This document shows, piece by piece, positions 7,515 to 18,000 of a stretch of 64,000 nucleotides of DNA (the stretch's first letter is position 1; every line of letters begins with the position of its first letter). The translations under genes and the position numbers were made by a program. Source of the stretch: Paenisporosarcina quisquiliarum_A (GTDB taxonomy: Bacteria > Bacillota > Bacilli > Bacillales_A > Planococcaceae); assembly GCF_043641925.1 (NCBI RefSeq), contig NZ_JBHZRU010000019.1:9270-73269 (forward strand), given 5' to 3'. Under the pieces are notes generated by a model, which was not told where the DNA came from, did no database searches, and saw only the letters and a program-made list of their open reading frames with translations.

Positions 7515-8894
7515 TTAATGAAGAAGCGTTTCTTTTATTTGTGGATTAGATTTATATTTTGTCAAACTCTTTCTTTGCTCACTCCAAATTCTTTGAGCAT
7601 TAATAAGGATTTCTTTTAAAAATAAATAAGAATTGTAATTAGCATCTACATCAAGCTGTTCAAAGTCCGTGTGTTCATGTAGATAACCAGCTGAAAGATT
7701 GACACTTTGAATATTATGAGATGCCCAAATACTTGTATCGCTAGAACCTCCTCTTACTGACTTCCAAGGACCCAATTCATTCGTGTTTGCAATTCTTTCT
7801 AAAGAGAGACCAAATTCATGGTTACAAAACTCTTGTGAATTGTTATGTGTAACAATATCATTTGTTCCTCTACGATCAATCACAAAAGCCATTTCTGTAT
7901 TCCATAAGAATGATTCATTTACTTTTCGAGCACCCACTAAACCAATCTCTTCTTCTACCGTAAAAATAATTTTCAAGGTACCATTAAATTCATTTGATTG
8001 AAGAGATTTTAGCGTAGCCAGTATGACATTAATACCTGCTCGGTCATCGGCACCTAATATCCCCTCGGTACTGGTCCAAATGTTTTCTTCTTTTAAAATA
8101 GTTCGAGACTCTTTAATTTTTTCCACTGTATCAAGATGTGCGTTCAATATAACTGTCGGACCAGATCCAAATCTTTTTTCAGCTAAAATATTCCCGTAAA
8201 AATCAGTAGTCACAAAGTCAATATAAGGAATCATTTCTTTTAAGACATGATTCCTTATTTTACTTTCTCTTCGACTCTCACCAGGAATATTTAATAACGT
8301 TTCTAGTTGATCATTAAAAACATCAATACTTATTCGTGAGTCTGAATTTAGCATAATCGTTTTCACATCTAAATCCGTATATTTAGATAGAGTTCCTGCA
8401 ACAAGTGGTAATTTTTTTCGATTGATACGGATACTTAACTTTTTACCTCTTCGGTGACAATTGATATTTAAATGTTTTAAAAGAATTTCTGCTTTTCTTG
8501 CCATCTCTGCATTTATAAAGTGAATGTTTGGCATACGTTTATCATGACCATCACATGAGTAAATAGTAGGTAAGTCTAATCTAATAAATTGCGATACTAA
8601 CCCAGCGATAAATAGATCTAATTTTATTACCGGTAATTCATCAGGATTAAAACTCATCTCCGTAATACCATCCGTAAGGTTACCTTGTACCTCTTGCCAC
8701 TTTTCTTCATCAATAACTTCACCAAGGATTTCGATTGAGTTCGGTAAGCTTTGATAATGCACGTCAGCGTTTTTCAGTAAAAGTTGCAAATATTTTCGAT
8801 TCTCCTTTGATAATTCCTTTACACCCAACGCCAGACCATTTTGCGTAGTTACAAATCCATAACGATTTAATAATTCTAACCATGTATTTGCCAT
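7515..8894 (-). CDS. M20-family metallopeptidase with N-terminal extension
   Basis: The C-terminal 270 residues or so of this 459-residue protein form a zinc-dependent M20 peptidase of the PepT/aminoacylase kind. Metal ligands and catalytic residues are visible in order: NAHLDTV, GADDRAG, the EEEIGLVG glutamates, DRRG, SDTS and HEHTDFE. The first 190 residues are not part of the usual fold and are cytoplasmic in character. They contain a Cys-Asp-Gly-His motif (YSCDGHDKRMPNIHF) and a basic block (HRRGKKLSIRINRKK). The substrate is unknown. The gene is monocistronic, starts at an ATG preceded by GGGGTG, and lies after the terminator of the TPR/winged-helix gene. Confidence 0.85.
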   Translation of the reverse strand: MANTWLELLNRYGFVTTQNGLALGVKELSKENRKYLQLLLKNADVHYQSLPNSIEILGEVIDEEKWQEVQGNLTDGITEMSFNPDELPVIKLDLFIAGLVSQFIRLDLPTIYSCDGHDKRMPNIHFINAEMARKAEILLKHLNINCHRRGKKLSIRINRKKLPLVAGTLSKYTDLDVKTIMLNSDSRISIDVFNDQLETLLNIPGESRRESKIRNHVLKEMIPYIDFVTTDFYGNILAEKRFGSGPTVILNAHLDTVEKIKESRTILKEENIWTSTEGILGADDRAGINVILATLKSLQSNEFNGTLKIIFTVEEEIGLVGARKVNESFLWNTEMAFVIDRRGTNDIVTHNNSQEFCNHEFGLSLERIANTNELGPWKSVRGGSSDTSIWASHNIQSVNLSAGYLHEHTDFEQLDVDANYNSYLFLKEILINAQRIWSEQRKSLTKYKSNPQIKETLLH

Positions 8895-8941
8895 TAGAGC
8901 AACACCCCTTTTCTTTTGTTACTCTAATTAAACAAAATAAC

Positions 8942-8961
8942 CGGTTACACGCTTGTAACCG
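8942..8961. other. Short inverted repeat
   Basis: CGGTTAC and GTAACCG form a 7-bp stem between the peptidase gene and the terminator at 8968-8996. It lies in the promoter zone of the peptidase gene and could be an operator or a second hairpin. No binding protein is identifiable. Confidence 0.4.
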
Positions 8962-8967
8962 AAAAAA

Positions 8968-8996
8968 AAACCTTCCTGAATTACTCAGCAAGGTTT
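8968..8996 (-). terminator. Terminator overlapping the end of the TPR/winged-helix gene
   Basis: On the minus strand AAACCTT and AAGGTTT enclose the stop codon in the loop and run into nine Ts. Confidence 0.75.
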
Positions 8997-10012
8997 GAAT
9001 GAAAGAATTGATCTTCCCTGTATGCAATTTGATAGCTAACACTCGAAATATAATAACCATCTTTATATAACAGGATATCATTGAATCCTGCGACTCTTAA
9101 TACATGCCTCAAACGTGAAATATTCGTTTTAACGGTTCCTGGGCTAACTAAATCTTGATTAGTTTCTGAATCAAACTCTAATGGAAAGCGGTTCATCTTA
9201 ATGGGTGATTCCGCTGATCCATTCTCAAGCAAATACTTTAAATAATCAGCAGATGTTTTTGATATCCTTGTTTCATTCACCCCATATAACATGATCTCAT
9301 TGTCACTGAAGTAAAGGTACAAGTGATTAGGATTACTGTGTTCAACTAATTCATCACAGTCCTTTTTTGATACATGTTCTTGCTCGCCATTTGTATTCAG
9401 TATATATTCAGTTTTTGAAAGTTTTTGTTTAATTTGTTTTGATATATCTTCTATTTTTACACCATGATAATTCGTAAGTTCACCAATATCTTGTTGAAGA
9501 ATATTCGCTTCTTGTATAGATTCATGCGCTTGTTGTAATGCACAATAACTAATAAAAAGATTAGCCTTCACAAGTTGATCATCTTCTAATTCAAACAAGT
9601 CGCTTCTTAGATTCAAACGAATAGCAGCATCAAAATGTTTAATTGCTTTTAGCCAATTTTTTTCTTTTTAGAAAATGTAACCGAGTCGATAATGTGCAGA
9701 GGAATTATTTTGATCGAGTGTTAAAATACTTTCAAATTCATGTTTAGCTGCTTCTTGGTTTTTATCAGATTCCGTTTTTATATAAAATGCATAACTCATT
9801 AACGTTTGAATGGCTGCTACTTTTTCATCATATGATAGTAAATTCATTCTTTTATCTAATTGAAGTAGCCTTTTAGTTAAAGATGACGTTTTATAATTAT
9901 AAACACCCGGCTTAAGAGCATTTTCTTTTTTTATATCATCCCTAAGCTGGAGTAACTTTTCTTTGTTAGTTAAATTATTCACTTTTTTTAGCATAATCTG
10001 AAACATCCTCAT
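8981..10012 (-). pseudogene. TPR plus winged-helix regulator, split by a frameshift
   Basis: Two adjacent frames make one protein. The upstream part (9668-10012, 114 residues) ends in a TPR helix, AHYRLGYIF, then a stop. The following frame continues the same repeat as KNWLKAIKHFDAAIRLN with no gap and runs into the 8981-9616 part. The shift is one base near 9662-9670, where a T-run is followed by A-rich sequence. The C-terminal 90 residues resemble the OmpR/SARP winged helix (TVKTNISRLRHVLRVAGF, then YKDGYYIS), so the intact protein of about 340 residues would be a TPR-coupled DNA-binding regulator. It lies next to the defence island. A homopolymer sequencing error is possible. Confidence 0.75.
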
Positions 10013-10257
10013 ATACTTGATAAACGCAGATTAAAGAATACAAATAATTACACTTCATAATTGTTTCTGATGTTCCCTTTAAATCTAGCTTTATTTGCAC
10101 TACAGTACTTACCTACTTTCTCAGACACTTTATTTCCACAAGTATGGAAAATTTGTTATCTGTTGTTCTTTTGAATCTTCAATAGTTGCACTTGATTTAA
10201 TCTGTTTAACATGAATTATTCTCAGATGTGGATACGTAATTCGACGGTACTTTGTTT

Positions 10258-13200
10258 TTATTTCACATAATTTATTAAATATTCTTCTACAATCCCTCTA
10301 GACAATATATCGTGACAATATTGATTTGAGTAATCCTTTAAACAACCATAACAACTTGTTTCTTTACCACATTGGCATGACGAAACTAGTTCTTTAGCTG
10401 ATATTATTACTTTATCAAGTTGTCCATATACTTCATGCATATAACCCGCCCCACCAGGTACCTTGTCAAACAGAACAAGCGTCGGTGTAGCTAAATGATT
10501 GTACCGGACGCACCCATCAATATCACGTCGGTTTATTCCGAGAGAAATGCTGATTCCATTTAAAAGAGCATAAAGCAGTGAATCCCATGCATCTGCGGAG
10601 ACAGAACTGTTTTTAAATTCAATTTCTAAAATATCGCTGATGAATTCATGGCCCAAGTGGACCATTCTCTTTTCAATCGTACCTTCACAATTCTTATTCA
10701 TTTGATTTTTATGTTTGCCGTCCTTCGTTAACATCATGGATCCACATAGCGTACAAATACTGTATCCTCTTCCACTTCTTCCTTTACTAATAACAGATAG
10801 TTTTCCAAACGAAGAGTATTTAATACGAATTTCATTAGATTTCATACTAAATATATGTTCTTTTTCCATCGCCTGTTGATGTTCTCTAATCGCGGGTTCC
10901 TCAGAGTAAAAGTATTCTGAAAAGAACACTCGAGATCGATTTTCTCTCCCTGGCTTTCTGTCGCTTGCTTTTTCTAGACGTTTTGCTGTAAATCCAAATT
11001 TCGGAATAATCATTTTGTAAACCTCGTTTATTTCTTCACAAACTTCACATTTTGCTGTTAGACTACGATGATTTGGATTAATTCGCTCAATGACCTTGTA
11101 CGATTTACAATTTTTACAATCTATATAGAAAAGTGTCGGCACCTCCAAACCTTTAACTTTTCGAATTCCAGTACTTTCATAAATAGTGCCGTTAGCTACA
11201 ATTTGAGATCCTGGTGCATATTCACCTATCGCTATAGAAAGATCCCTACTTAATCTTATATCGTTTTTTTCTGCTTCTGTAATTATCATTTCAACTACAT
11301 CTACTGGGAACCCATACTTAGGAATAAGGTTTGCAGTGGATAAGAAGCTGATTAAACCTTCACTTTGAATACGATTTAATACTCGATTTAATTTATCCGT
11401 GTTTCTACCTTTTTTAAAATCTTCTACTTTAATTTTTTGAAGTTCCTCAATATCTTGGTAATAAAGTTTAGATACTTTTTTTAATAGAGCCGTCTCTTTT
11501 AACATTAATTCTTCTTTCCATGCTTTCATTTCAGGGTGCTTAATGATTTCTTCATAATTAGGTAATACCTTTTTGATTGATTGCTCTAAATCATATGATA
11601 TTTCATTCATGAACTTATCTAATAGTTTTGGACCTGATTTCAGTGTCATAGAATCTAAGAAAAAATCTGATACTTTACCAAATAAGCTATCATTTTCTCT
11701 GAAGAATTTTGATAAGACTAATGAGTTTAAGTGCCTCTTTACAATTTTAGGGTTATCCATTTTAAGTACCGGTGGCTTTATTATTCCAGCGATAATATTA
11801 CCTGGATCTTGATAATAAGTTAAATCGTGAGACTTCCGTTGGGCAAAAGTTAAAACGAAAGCAACAGATGCTTTCCGTCTACCCGCTCGACCTGCTCTTT
11901 GAATATAATTAGAAGTCTCTGGTGGAACGTTTCTTAGAAAAACTGCTTCTAGACCGCCAACGTCTACTCCCATTTCAAATGTTGTAGAGCAACTTAATAC
12001 ATTAATTTCACCATTAACAAACTGCTCTTGATAATGCGAAGCATTTTGTGGAGATAACTGTGCAGTATGTTCTTTAACACTCATTTTTACCGGTATGATA
12101 CGTTTATATTGATTAATATAATGAGATTTCAAGTCATGTTTTTCAATCAACTTTAATTGCCCATAGCAACCATTGGTCATACAAACATCTTTTACATTAT
12201 ATGAAGTAATTGATTTACAATCGCTACATTGAAAAAGAGGTTTATCTCTACGGACACGCCAGTTGGAATGTAACATTAAATTATTTCCATTTTTACTTTT
12301 AAAGAAGCTTTCATAAAAACGTTGTGAATTTATCAAATCCCAGATTACACTTAACGTTTGGTTAGCCATATGAGCAGCATTTTCTAGTGATAATCCTTTT
12401 CTTAAAAAAACTTTCTTCAAATAATCGAGTCTTATATTGGATTGCTTAGGCATCCATGCACTTACATAACCTTTTTTATCCGTACCTTCTTTATTTAACG
12501 AGTTTTCATAATTTACCGGCTTCATACGGTCAGAATTGTATTTACTTCTTTCTAAGTGAGTAACCGCATTTTTATGTCGGACTGTACTTAGAAGAACTTG
12601 TAAGATATTTTGAAATTCGCTTCCACTTTCAAAGTCTAGTTTATTAGCAATTGCATCTAAATTTATCTTCATTAATTCTGGTAAATCTAGTTCATAAGAT
12701 ATTAAACCTGTACCCTCAAGTGATATACGCACATTTCCTTTAATGAATTCTGACATTACATACTCTTCTGCAATTGTTTTACGTTCTTCCTTATCCATAA
12801 ATGGGGTGTATACTTCCCATTTTAACGCTTCACTATAAGCATCTGCAGCCCATGTTTTTAAACTAATCGACTCAACATTATCATATTTCTCAAGAGTTCT
12901 ATATAAAATGGAACGCCATAAATCTCGTTCATATGTATATTCTAAGTAAGGTGCAAAAAATGCAGCTTCTTGACGAGAATCAGAAAAGACAAGTAGTTTC
13001 TGAGCTTCATACTTATGTTCAAGCATTTGTTGTTGCGTATTTTGTTTTAAAGTATCTTGGAATAAATCACCAAAAAGATCATTTAGAGGCTTCACATTTT
13101 CATTCTTTATTGTTTTGCGTGAATCAATAACTAATTGTTGATATAGAGAAGTGGTTAAGACCGCTGCCGGACCGTCACTTCCAGTTAGAAATAGTTTAAT

Positions 13201-15075
13201 TGGGTTATATTTCTTTTTCCCGCAGTGATTACAACTGGAATGACCCGAAAGTTTCATTTCTTCTTTAATAAGTGTTATTAAATTGATGTTCTTCTCTTCT
13301 CTTTCCTTACAACAAACTGAAGTATCTTCTCCTTTACTCCAAATGGTGGCACAACATTGGCACATTTTAAATGTCTCTTTGTCCTCTTCAGTTAGTTCCT
13401 CTTCGTCTTCATCTACCGCTAATTCATATTCATTATCTTTAATCATATATGTTGTGTAATTGATTAATCCATCCGATTGATTAGACTGTTTTCTTTGAAT
13501 CAGCTTATTATTGTCTTCTTCTCCTATTAAGTGAACTTGTCCACAATTTGAACAAACACCCATTTCAAAATATGGATGGTTGGTTTTTTCATCCACTTTT
13601 TTTGCTTGTAGAGATACTTTATAGGTAGGATATAATCTTAAGTAACATCCTTCTATTGCACGAACGAAAACATGATAACGTGCAGGTAAAAGAGGCTCTT
13701 GTGAATCATTTGGCGAAGTTTTTCCTGCAACACTTACAAGATTAATTAATCCTTTTTGAATTTCCTCTTCATTAATATCGGCATACTTAGCTTGAATTGC
13801 CATTAGCCTAGAAAGTAAGTTTTGCAATTCTTGGGGCTTTGTTTTCAACAAATCTCGTAAGTCAAATAGATTTTCGTCTCCACTTAAAAACTCATATAGA
13901 AAAGTAGTTGTTTTCAAATCTTTTCCGAGCCACTTTTCAATATTCGTTACACCATATTCCTCAAGTTTATAAATATCCTCTTCAGATAACATATCTTCTT
14001 CAGAGAGTTCTAGTAAGTAGGAATATATGGACCAAGAAGGACGATGTAACACTTGATGTTCTTCTCGGTAGTCGATTCGTTGCGATTCGATTAAGTCATT
14101 TTCATGCTCTGATTTATATTGGAACGGCTCGTCAAATATATTTTGTGCGAAGTTTAATACCTTTTGTTTCGAGTCTGATCCAGAACCCAAAGTAGCACTT
14201 GTGGCTATACATTGTAAACTACCATTAAAAGGACGATTCTTCAGTACACGATCTTTCAATCGACGTAAAAGCATTCCAATTTCTATTCCACTTGCACCAT
14301 TATAGGAGTGAGCTTCATCCAATACGATAGAATTCCAATTATTAGAATATTGACCATCAAAAAAAGCAGTATCTGTTGGTCTTAAAAGTAAATACTCTAA
14401 CATTGCGTAGTTAGTAACCAAGATATGAGGAGGATTTTCCCTCATTTCATTTCTTGATAGTAATTCATTAGGTAATCGTTTAACCCCCGGATTTTGTTGA
14501 TTGTATTTATTTAATGCATTTGAATCCAATTGTTCAGTTTCTCCTGTATAACGTCCAAAGGTAATTTGAGGTGTATCCTTTAAAAGAGAACGTAATCTTT
14601 TAACTTGGTCATTTGCCAAAGCATTCATTGGATAAATAAATAATGCACGTACACCAGGTGTAAGTGTACCTTTTTCATATTCACTAAATAAATTATTCAA
14701 AATAGGCATCATAAAGGACTCCGTTTTACCACTACCTGTCCCTGTAGCAACAATAAAATTCTTTTTCTCTTTTGCTTTTCTAATAGCACGTTCTTGGTGA
14801 GCATATAGCGGTCTATTTGATGGCATTTCTTCTTGATTTAAAGTTAGAAAATATTTTGATAGTATGCCTTCTGAAACCAGTTCCTGAATTGACATTCCTT
14901 TTTTATAAGGTGCAGTGACCTCTAAAAACGGACCTTTTGATAAAAGGTTTTCTGCTTTAAGTTCTTTTTGGAAAGCATCTTCAATTATATGGTTATTAAT
15001 TGGAAAAGTAGTTGCTAAGTAATCACGATAGTCGGAATCAATTTGATTTTTTCCATGCAAAGGATGTATGCTCAT
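10258..15075 (-). CDS. Large DEAD/DEAH-box helicase with DUF1998-type C-terminus (DruE-like)
   Basis: From the ATG at 15073-15075 (GGAAAGGAAATC upstream) this is a 1605-residue SF2 helicase. Walker A is ATGTGSGKT near 110-118, the DEAH box is in SIVLDEAHSY, and motif VI is QRAGRAGRR following the GVDVGGLEAV segment. Several Cys pairs suggest zinc knuckles (CSNCGQ, CQCC, CNHCGKK, CSDCKS, CTLCGS). The end has the DUF1998/MrfA-type cluster SCQCGKETSCYGC. Known relatives are DISARM DrmA/B, Druantia DruE and MrfA. The length and the pairing with one long unknown protein fit Druantia type III (DruH-DruE). It would act in anti-phage defence, by inference. It overlaps the upstream gene by 38 bp, implying translational coupling. 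Confidence 0.85.
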   Translation of the reverse strand: MSIHPLHGKNQIDSDYRDYLATTFPINNHIIEDAFQKELKAENLLSKGPFLEVTAPYKKGMSIQELVSEGILSKYFLTLNQEEMPSNRPLYAHQERAIRKAKEKKNFIVATGTGSGKTESFMMPILNNLFSEYEKGTLTPGVRALFIYPMNALANDQVKRLRSLLKDTPQITFGRYTGETEQLDSNALNKYNQQNPGVKRLPNELLSRNEMRENPPHILVTNYAMLEYLLLRPTDTAFFDGQYSNNWNSIVLDEAHSYNGASGIEIGMLLRRLKDRVLKNRPFNGSLQCIATSATLGSGSDSKQKVLNFAQNIFDEPFQYKSEHENDLIESQRIDYREEHQVLHRPSWSIYSYLLELSEEDMLSEEDIYKLEEYGVTNIEKWLGKDLKTTTFLYEFLSGDENLFDLRDLLKTKPQELQNLLSRLMAIQAKYADINEEEIQKGLINLVSVAGKTSPNDSQEPLLPARYHVFVRAIEGCYLRLYPTYKVSLQAKKVDEKTNHPYFEMGVCSNCGQVHLIGEEDNNKLIQRKQSNQSDGLINYTTYMIKDNEYELAVDEDEEELTEEDKETFKMCQCCATIWSKGEDTSVCCKEREEKNINLITLIKEEMKLSGHSSCNHCGKKKYNPIKLFLTGSDGPAAVLTTSLYQQLVIDSRKTIKNENVKPLNDLFGDLFQDTLKQNTQQQMLEHKYEAQKLLVFSDSRQEAAFFAPYLEYTYERDLWRSILYRTLEKYDNVESISLKTWAADAYSEALKWEVYTPFMDKEERKTIAEEYVMSEFIKGNVRISLEGTGLISYELDLPELMKINLDAIANKLDFESGSEFQNILQVLLSTVRHKNAVTHLERSKYNSDRMKPVNYENSLNKEGTDKKGYVSAWMPKQSNIRLDYLKKVFLRKGLSLENAAHMANQTLSVIWDLINSQRFYESFFKSKNGNNLMLHSNWRVRRDKPLFQCSDCKSITSYNVKDVCMTNGCYGQLKLIEKHDLKSHYINQYKRIIPVKMSVKEHTAQLSPQNASHYQEQFVNGEINVLSCSTTFEMGVDVGGLEAVFLRNVPPETSNYIQRAGRAGRRKASVAFVLTFAQRKSHDLTYYQDPGNIIAGIIKPPVLKMDNPKIVKRHLNSLVLSKFFRENDSLFGKVSDFFLDSMTLKSGPKLLDKFMNEISYDLEQSIKKVLPNYEEIIKHPEMKAWKEELMLKETALLKKVSKLYYQDIEELQKIKVEDFKKGRNTDKLNRVLNRIQSEGLISFLSTANLIPKYGFPVDVVEMIITEAEKNDIRLSRDLSIAIGEYAPGSQIVANGTIYESTGIRKVKGLEVPTLFYIDCKNCKSYKVIERINPNHRSLTAKCEVCEEINEVYKMIIPKFGFTAKRLEKASDRKPGRENRSRVFFSEYFYSEEPAIREHQQAMEKEHIFSMKSNEIRIKYSSFGKLSVISKGRSGRGYSICTLCGSMMLTKDGKHKNQMNKNCEGTIEKRMVHLGHEFISDILEIEFKNSSVSADAWDSLLYALLNGISISLGINRRDIDGCVRYNHLATPTLVLFDKVPGGAGYMHEVYGQLDKVIISAKELVSSCQCGKETSCYGCLKDYSNQYCHDILSRGIVEEYLINYVK

Positions 15076-18000
15076 ATTTTGATTTCCTTTCCTGTTGCTC
15101 TTGAATTTCTTGGTTATCACTTAATAATTTATTCTTCCAATAAACGAGGTCATGAAGATACCAATTTTCTTCAATTTCAAATAAATTAGGTATAATCTGC
15201 TTAATATCAAATAATGAAGTTGATTCCATTTTACTTTCATGATCTATTATGAGCGCACTTGAAAGAGCAGCCAAACCAATATAATACGGGAAATTATATA
15301 ATTCATTTGCTACAGAGAATTTGCGTTTGTTCAATTGTGCATTATTTTCTTTTGTAATAACTCCACTTTTTGTAAAATCACTATGAATATCTTCAAATTT
15401 TCGTTTGAATTGTTTAAAAAAACTCGCCACATCTCTTCTATAGTCCTTATCGAAATCTACTTTCTCAAACAAAGCTAAATACTCATGTTTAATACTGAAG
15501 TCACTTATACATTGCTCAGACTTTTTAGTTCGTTGATAGCTAAGTGCCCTTTCTCGTCGAGACATCTTTTCGATTAAGATTAAATTATCTGGAGCATAGA
15601 CGACTTTGTTTCCCTGTGGAACAAGTCTATATTTCACTGCCGTTTTAAATGAATCTGAATCCCAGTCATGGTATCCAGAAATTTTATTAATAAAGGTGAT
15701 AAAAGACTTATCTTCGTTAGAATGGAATATACTAAGTAATTGATCAATATTCTGCACGCCAAAGTCACAGCATGAGTAGTAGTTTTCTAACAATAGAGGC
15801 AATGATATTAATTCATGCTTCCATAAATGTCTTAAAAGCGCTTCTAATTCATTTCTTCCCCATTCTCTTTCATCCCCGTATTCATCTTGTAATAAGAGCC
15901 ATTCAGTGAAGGATGGGAGCTTATTATAGTAATCTACTTTAATTAGTTTGTTATGTTTATTTAACGAAACTGGAAATTTAACCTCATCTAAAAAAGAAAA
16001 AATATCGTCTTCTTCATATTCTGCTAATTCAAAAATATAGTAACCTTCTTTTAATTCTTTCATGTCCACGTTTAGAGAATCTAAAGAATTATCCACTTTC
16101 TTCTCTAAAAAGAGATTATTTTCGACACGAAAAGACCATATTCGTGCGGTTAACTGCTCGGGTTGGAAAGAACAATTCCATGACAATTGATTATTCGTCA
16201 ATGATGGAGTATGTACTGTTTCTAAAATCCACTCTGTCTCAACAGTTACAACTTTTTCCAATATATCTAACTCTGGAATCGATAAAGCAATTGTTCGTTT
16301 GCTAGCAGTACCATGTAAATTTTGAAAAAAATCTAATTCTAATACATGTTTTCTTCCTTTTCTACAATTAAATGTTTTTGATGCATACTCACCAGTTTTT
16401 AATTTCTCTTTGAGAATTACCATTAGTGTATTCTTATCTTTAAATAAAGATGGATTTTCCAAATCTAGTAAAATAGTGGTTTTATTAAAATCAAAATGTG
16501 TTGTTTCTACTGTTAGTCCCATGGGTTTGGTCTCATTTTGCATCCGTATTTCATAAGAGATTAAATTGGTATAAAGTATTAACTCTATTCTTTCATTTGA
16601 AATTTTATTTAATAAATTTCCATTTACGTATTGAGGATGTGTAGGTATAGAAAACGATTTAATTAGATCATTTCTTGTCTCAACTTCTAAAATCGTTGGA
16701 ATAGTAAAATCATAGGATTCAGAAGTAGTAACATACATCTGCGTCCCATTATTTATCGAGAAATTAAAATCATTTTCTGATAAATAGATGAATTCAATTG
16801 ATTCGTCAAATCCTAATACTCCAGTTAAACTAAGTGAGTATTTTCCAGAGACTTCCCCCATTTCATAAAATAAATCAGATAAATTAATGCTTATACCATT
16901 TGTTGAAGTACAATTTATTTCATTAATATTTTTTCGTAGAGTCTTTTTTGTATAAGTATGACTAAGTCGGATATTCCACTTTGATAAGTCTTTACTAATT
17001 GACTGAATATCAGCATCAATATTTACAAATGGTTGATTAATATAAATAGTAGTATCAGATTTCACGTTATCAAATAATTCACCATTTATAGTCATCAAAC
17101 TTCGAAGTGGATTTAATAATACTGTATTGGTCTCAAATTCTAGTGAATCTATTTCAGTAATAAACAAGTCGATTTCATAGAAACCTAACCAGTATCCACT
17201 TAGAGGTCTCACTATGTATTTATTAATTCCTTTATCAATAATGTTAAAAGCTTGTTCGTTAACGATTAGTAATACATTAGGAATAGTTATGAAATTTTTA
17301 TTTATTTGATTGTAGGTTTTAACATCAAACACAACTTTTTCATCGAGATAGAAAGCCCATTCACCATCAATTTTTCCATCAATAATTAAATTTACTGTAT
17401 AATCACTTAAAGGTTTTACAGGGTGCTCTCCGTTTTTTCGATCAACAATGAATTCTACTTCCCCGGACTCCGGAGAAGAATATTTTTTTGTAACTACATG
17501 AAAATCTGTATCTTTAGAAAATATTCTCCACTCTATACTTGATGGTTCGTTTTTCCCAAATCGTTGGATAGGAAGTTTTATAAAAACATTTTGGAACTCT
17601 GGAGAATAACTTAAGATTGGTCGAGCTATTCTAAAATGTTTTGAACTTGTTCCAGATAAAGCTTTTTGGTTCGCGTAACCTTCAAACTCTTCCAAAATAT
17701 GATCTGGTAAATATGATCTGTATTTTTCTGTAAATGGTCGGTCATTTTCTTTCCATACTTCAAGGCAACGTGAAAGTAAGTTATTTGAAACTAAATTATC
17801 TAAACGGATAAAGTCTTTTACACTTTTATATAGTCCATATGTTTTTACTATTGAACCATCATTTCTCCCCTTTTTAACAGACTCAATAATTTCTTCAACA
17901 TTGAGATCATAAATTGCCGCGGGTTCAATTACATTTTTTATAAGTTCATGTATGTTATTTTTAGGAATGCCTGCATGACCTAAAATATTCTCCACATACT

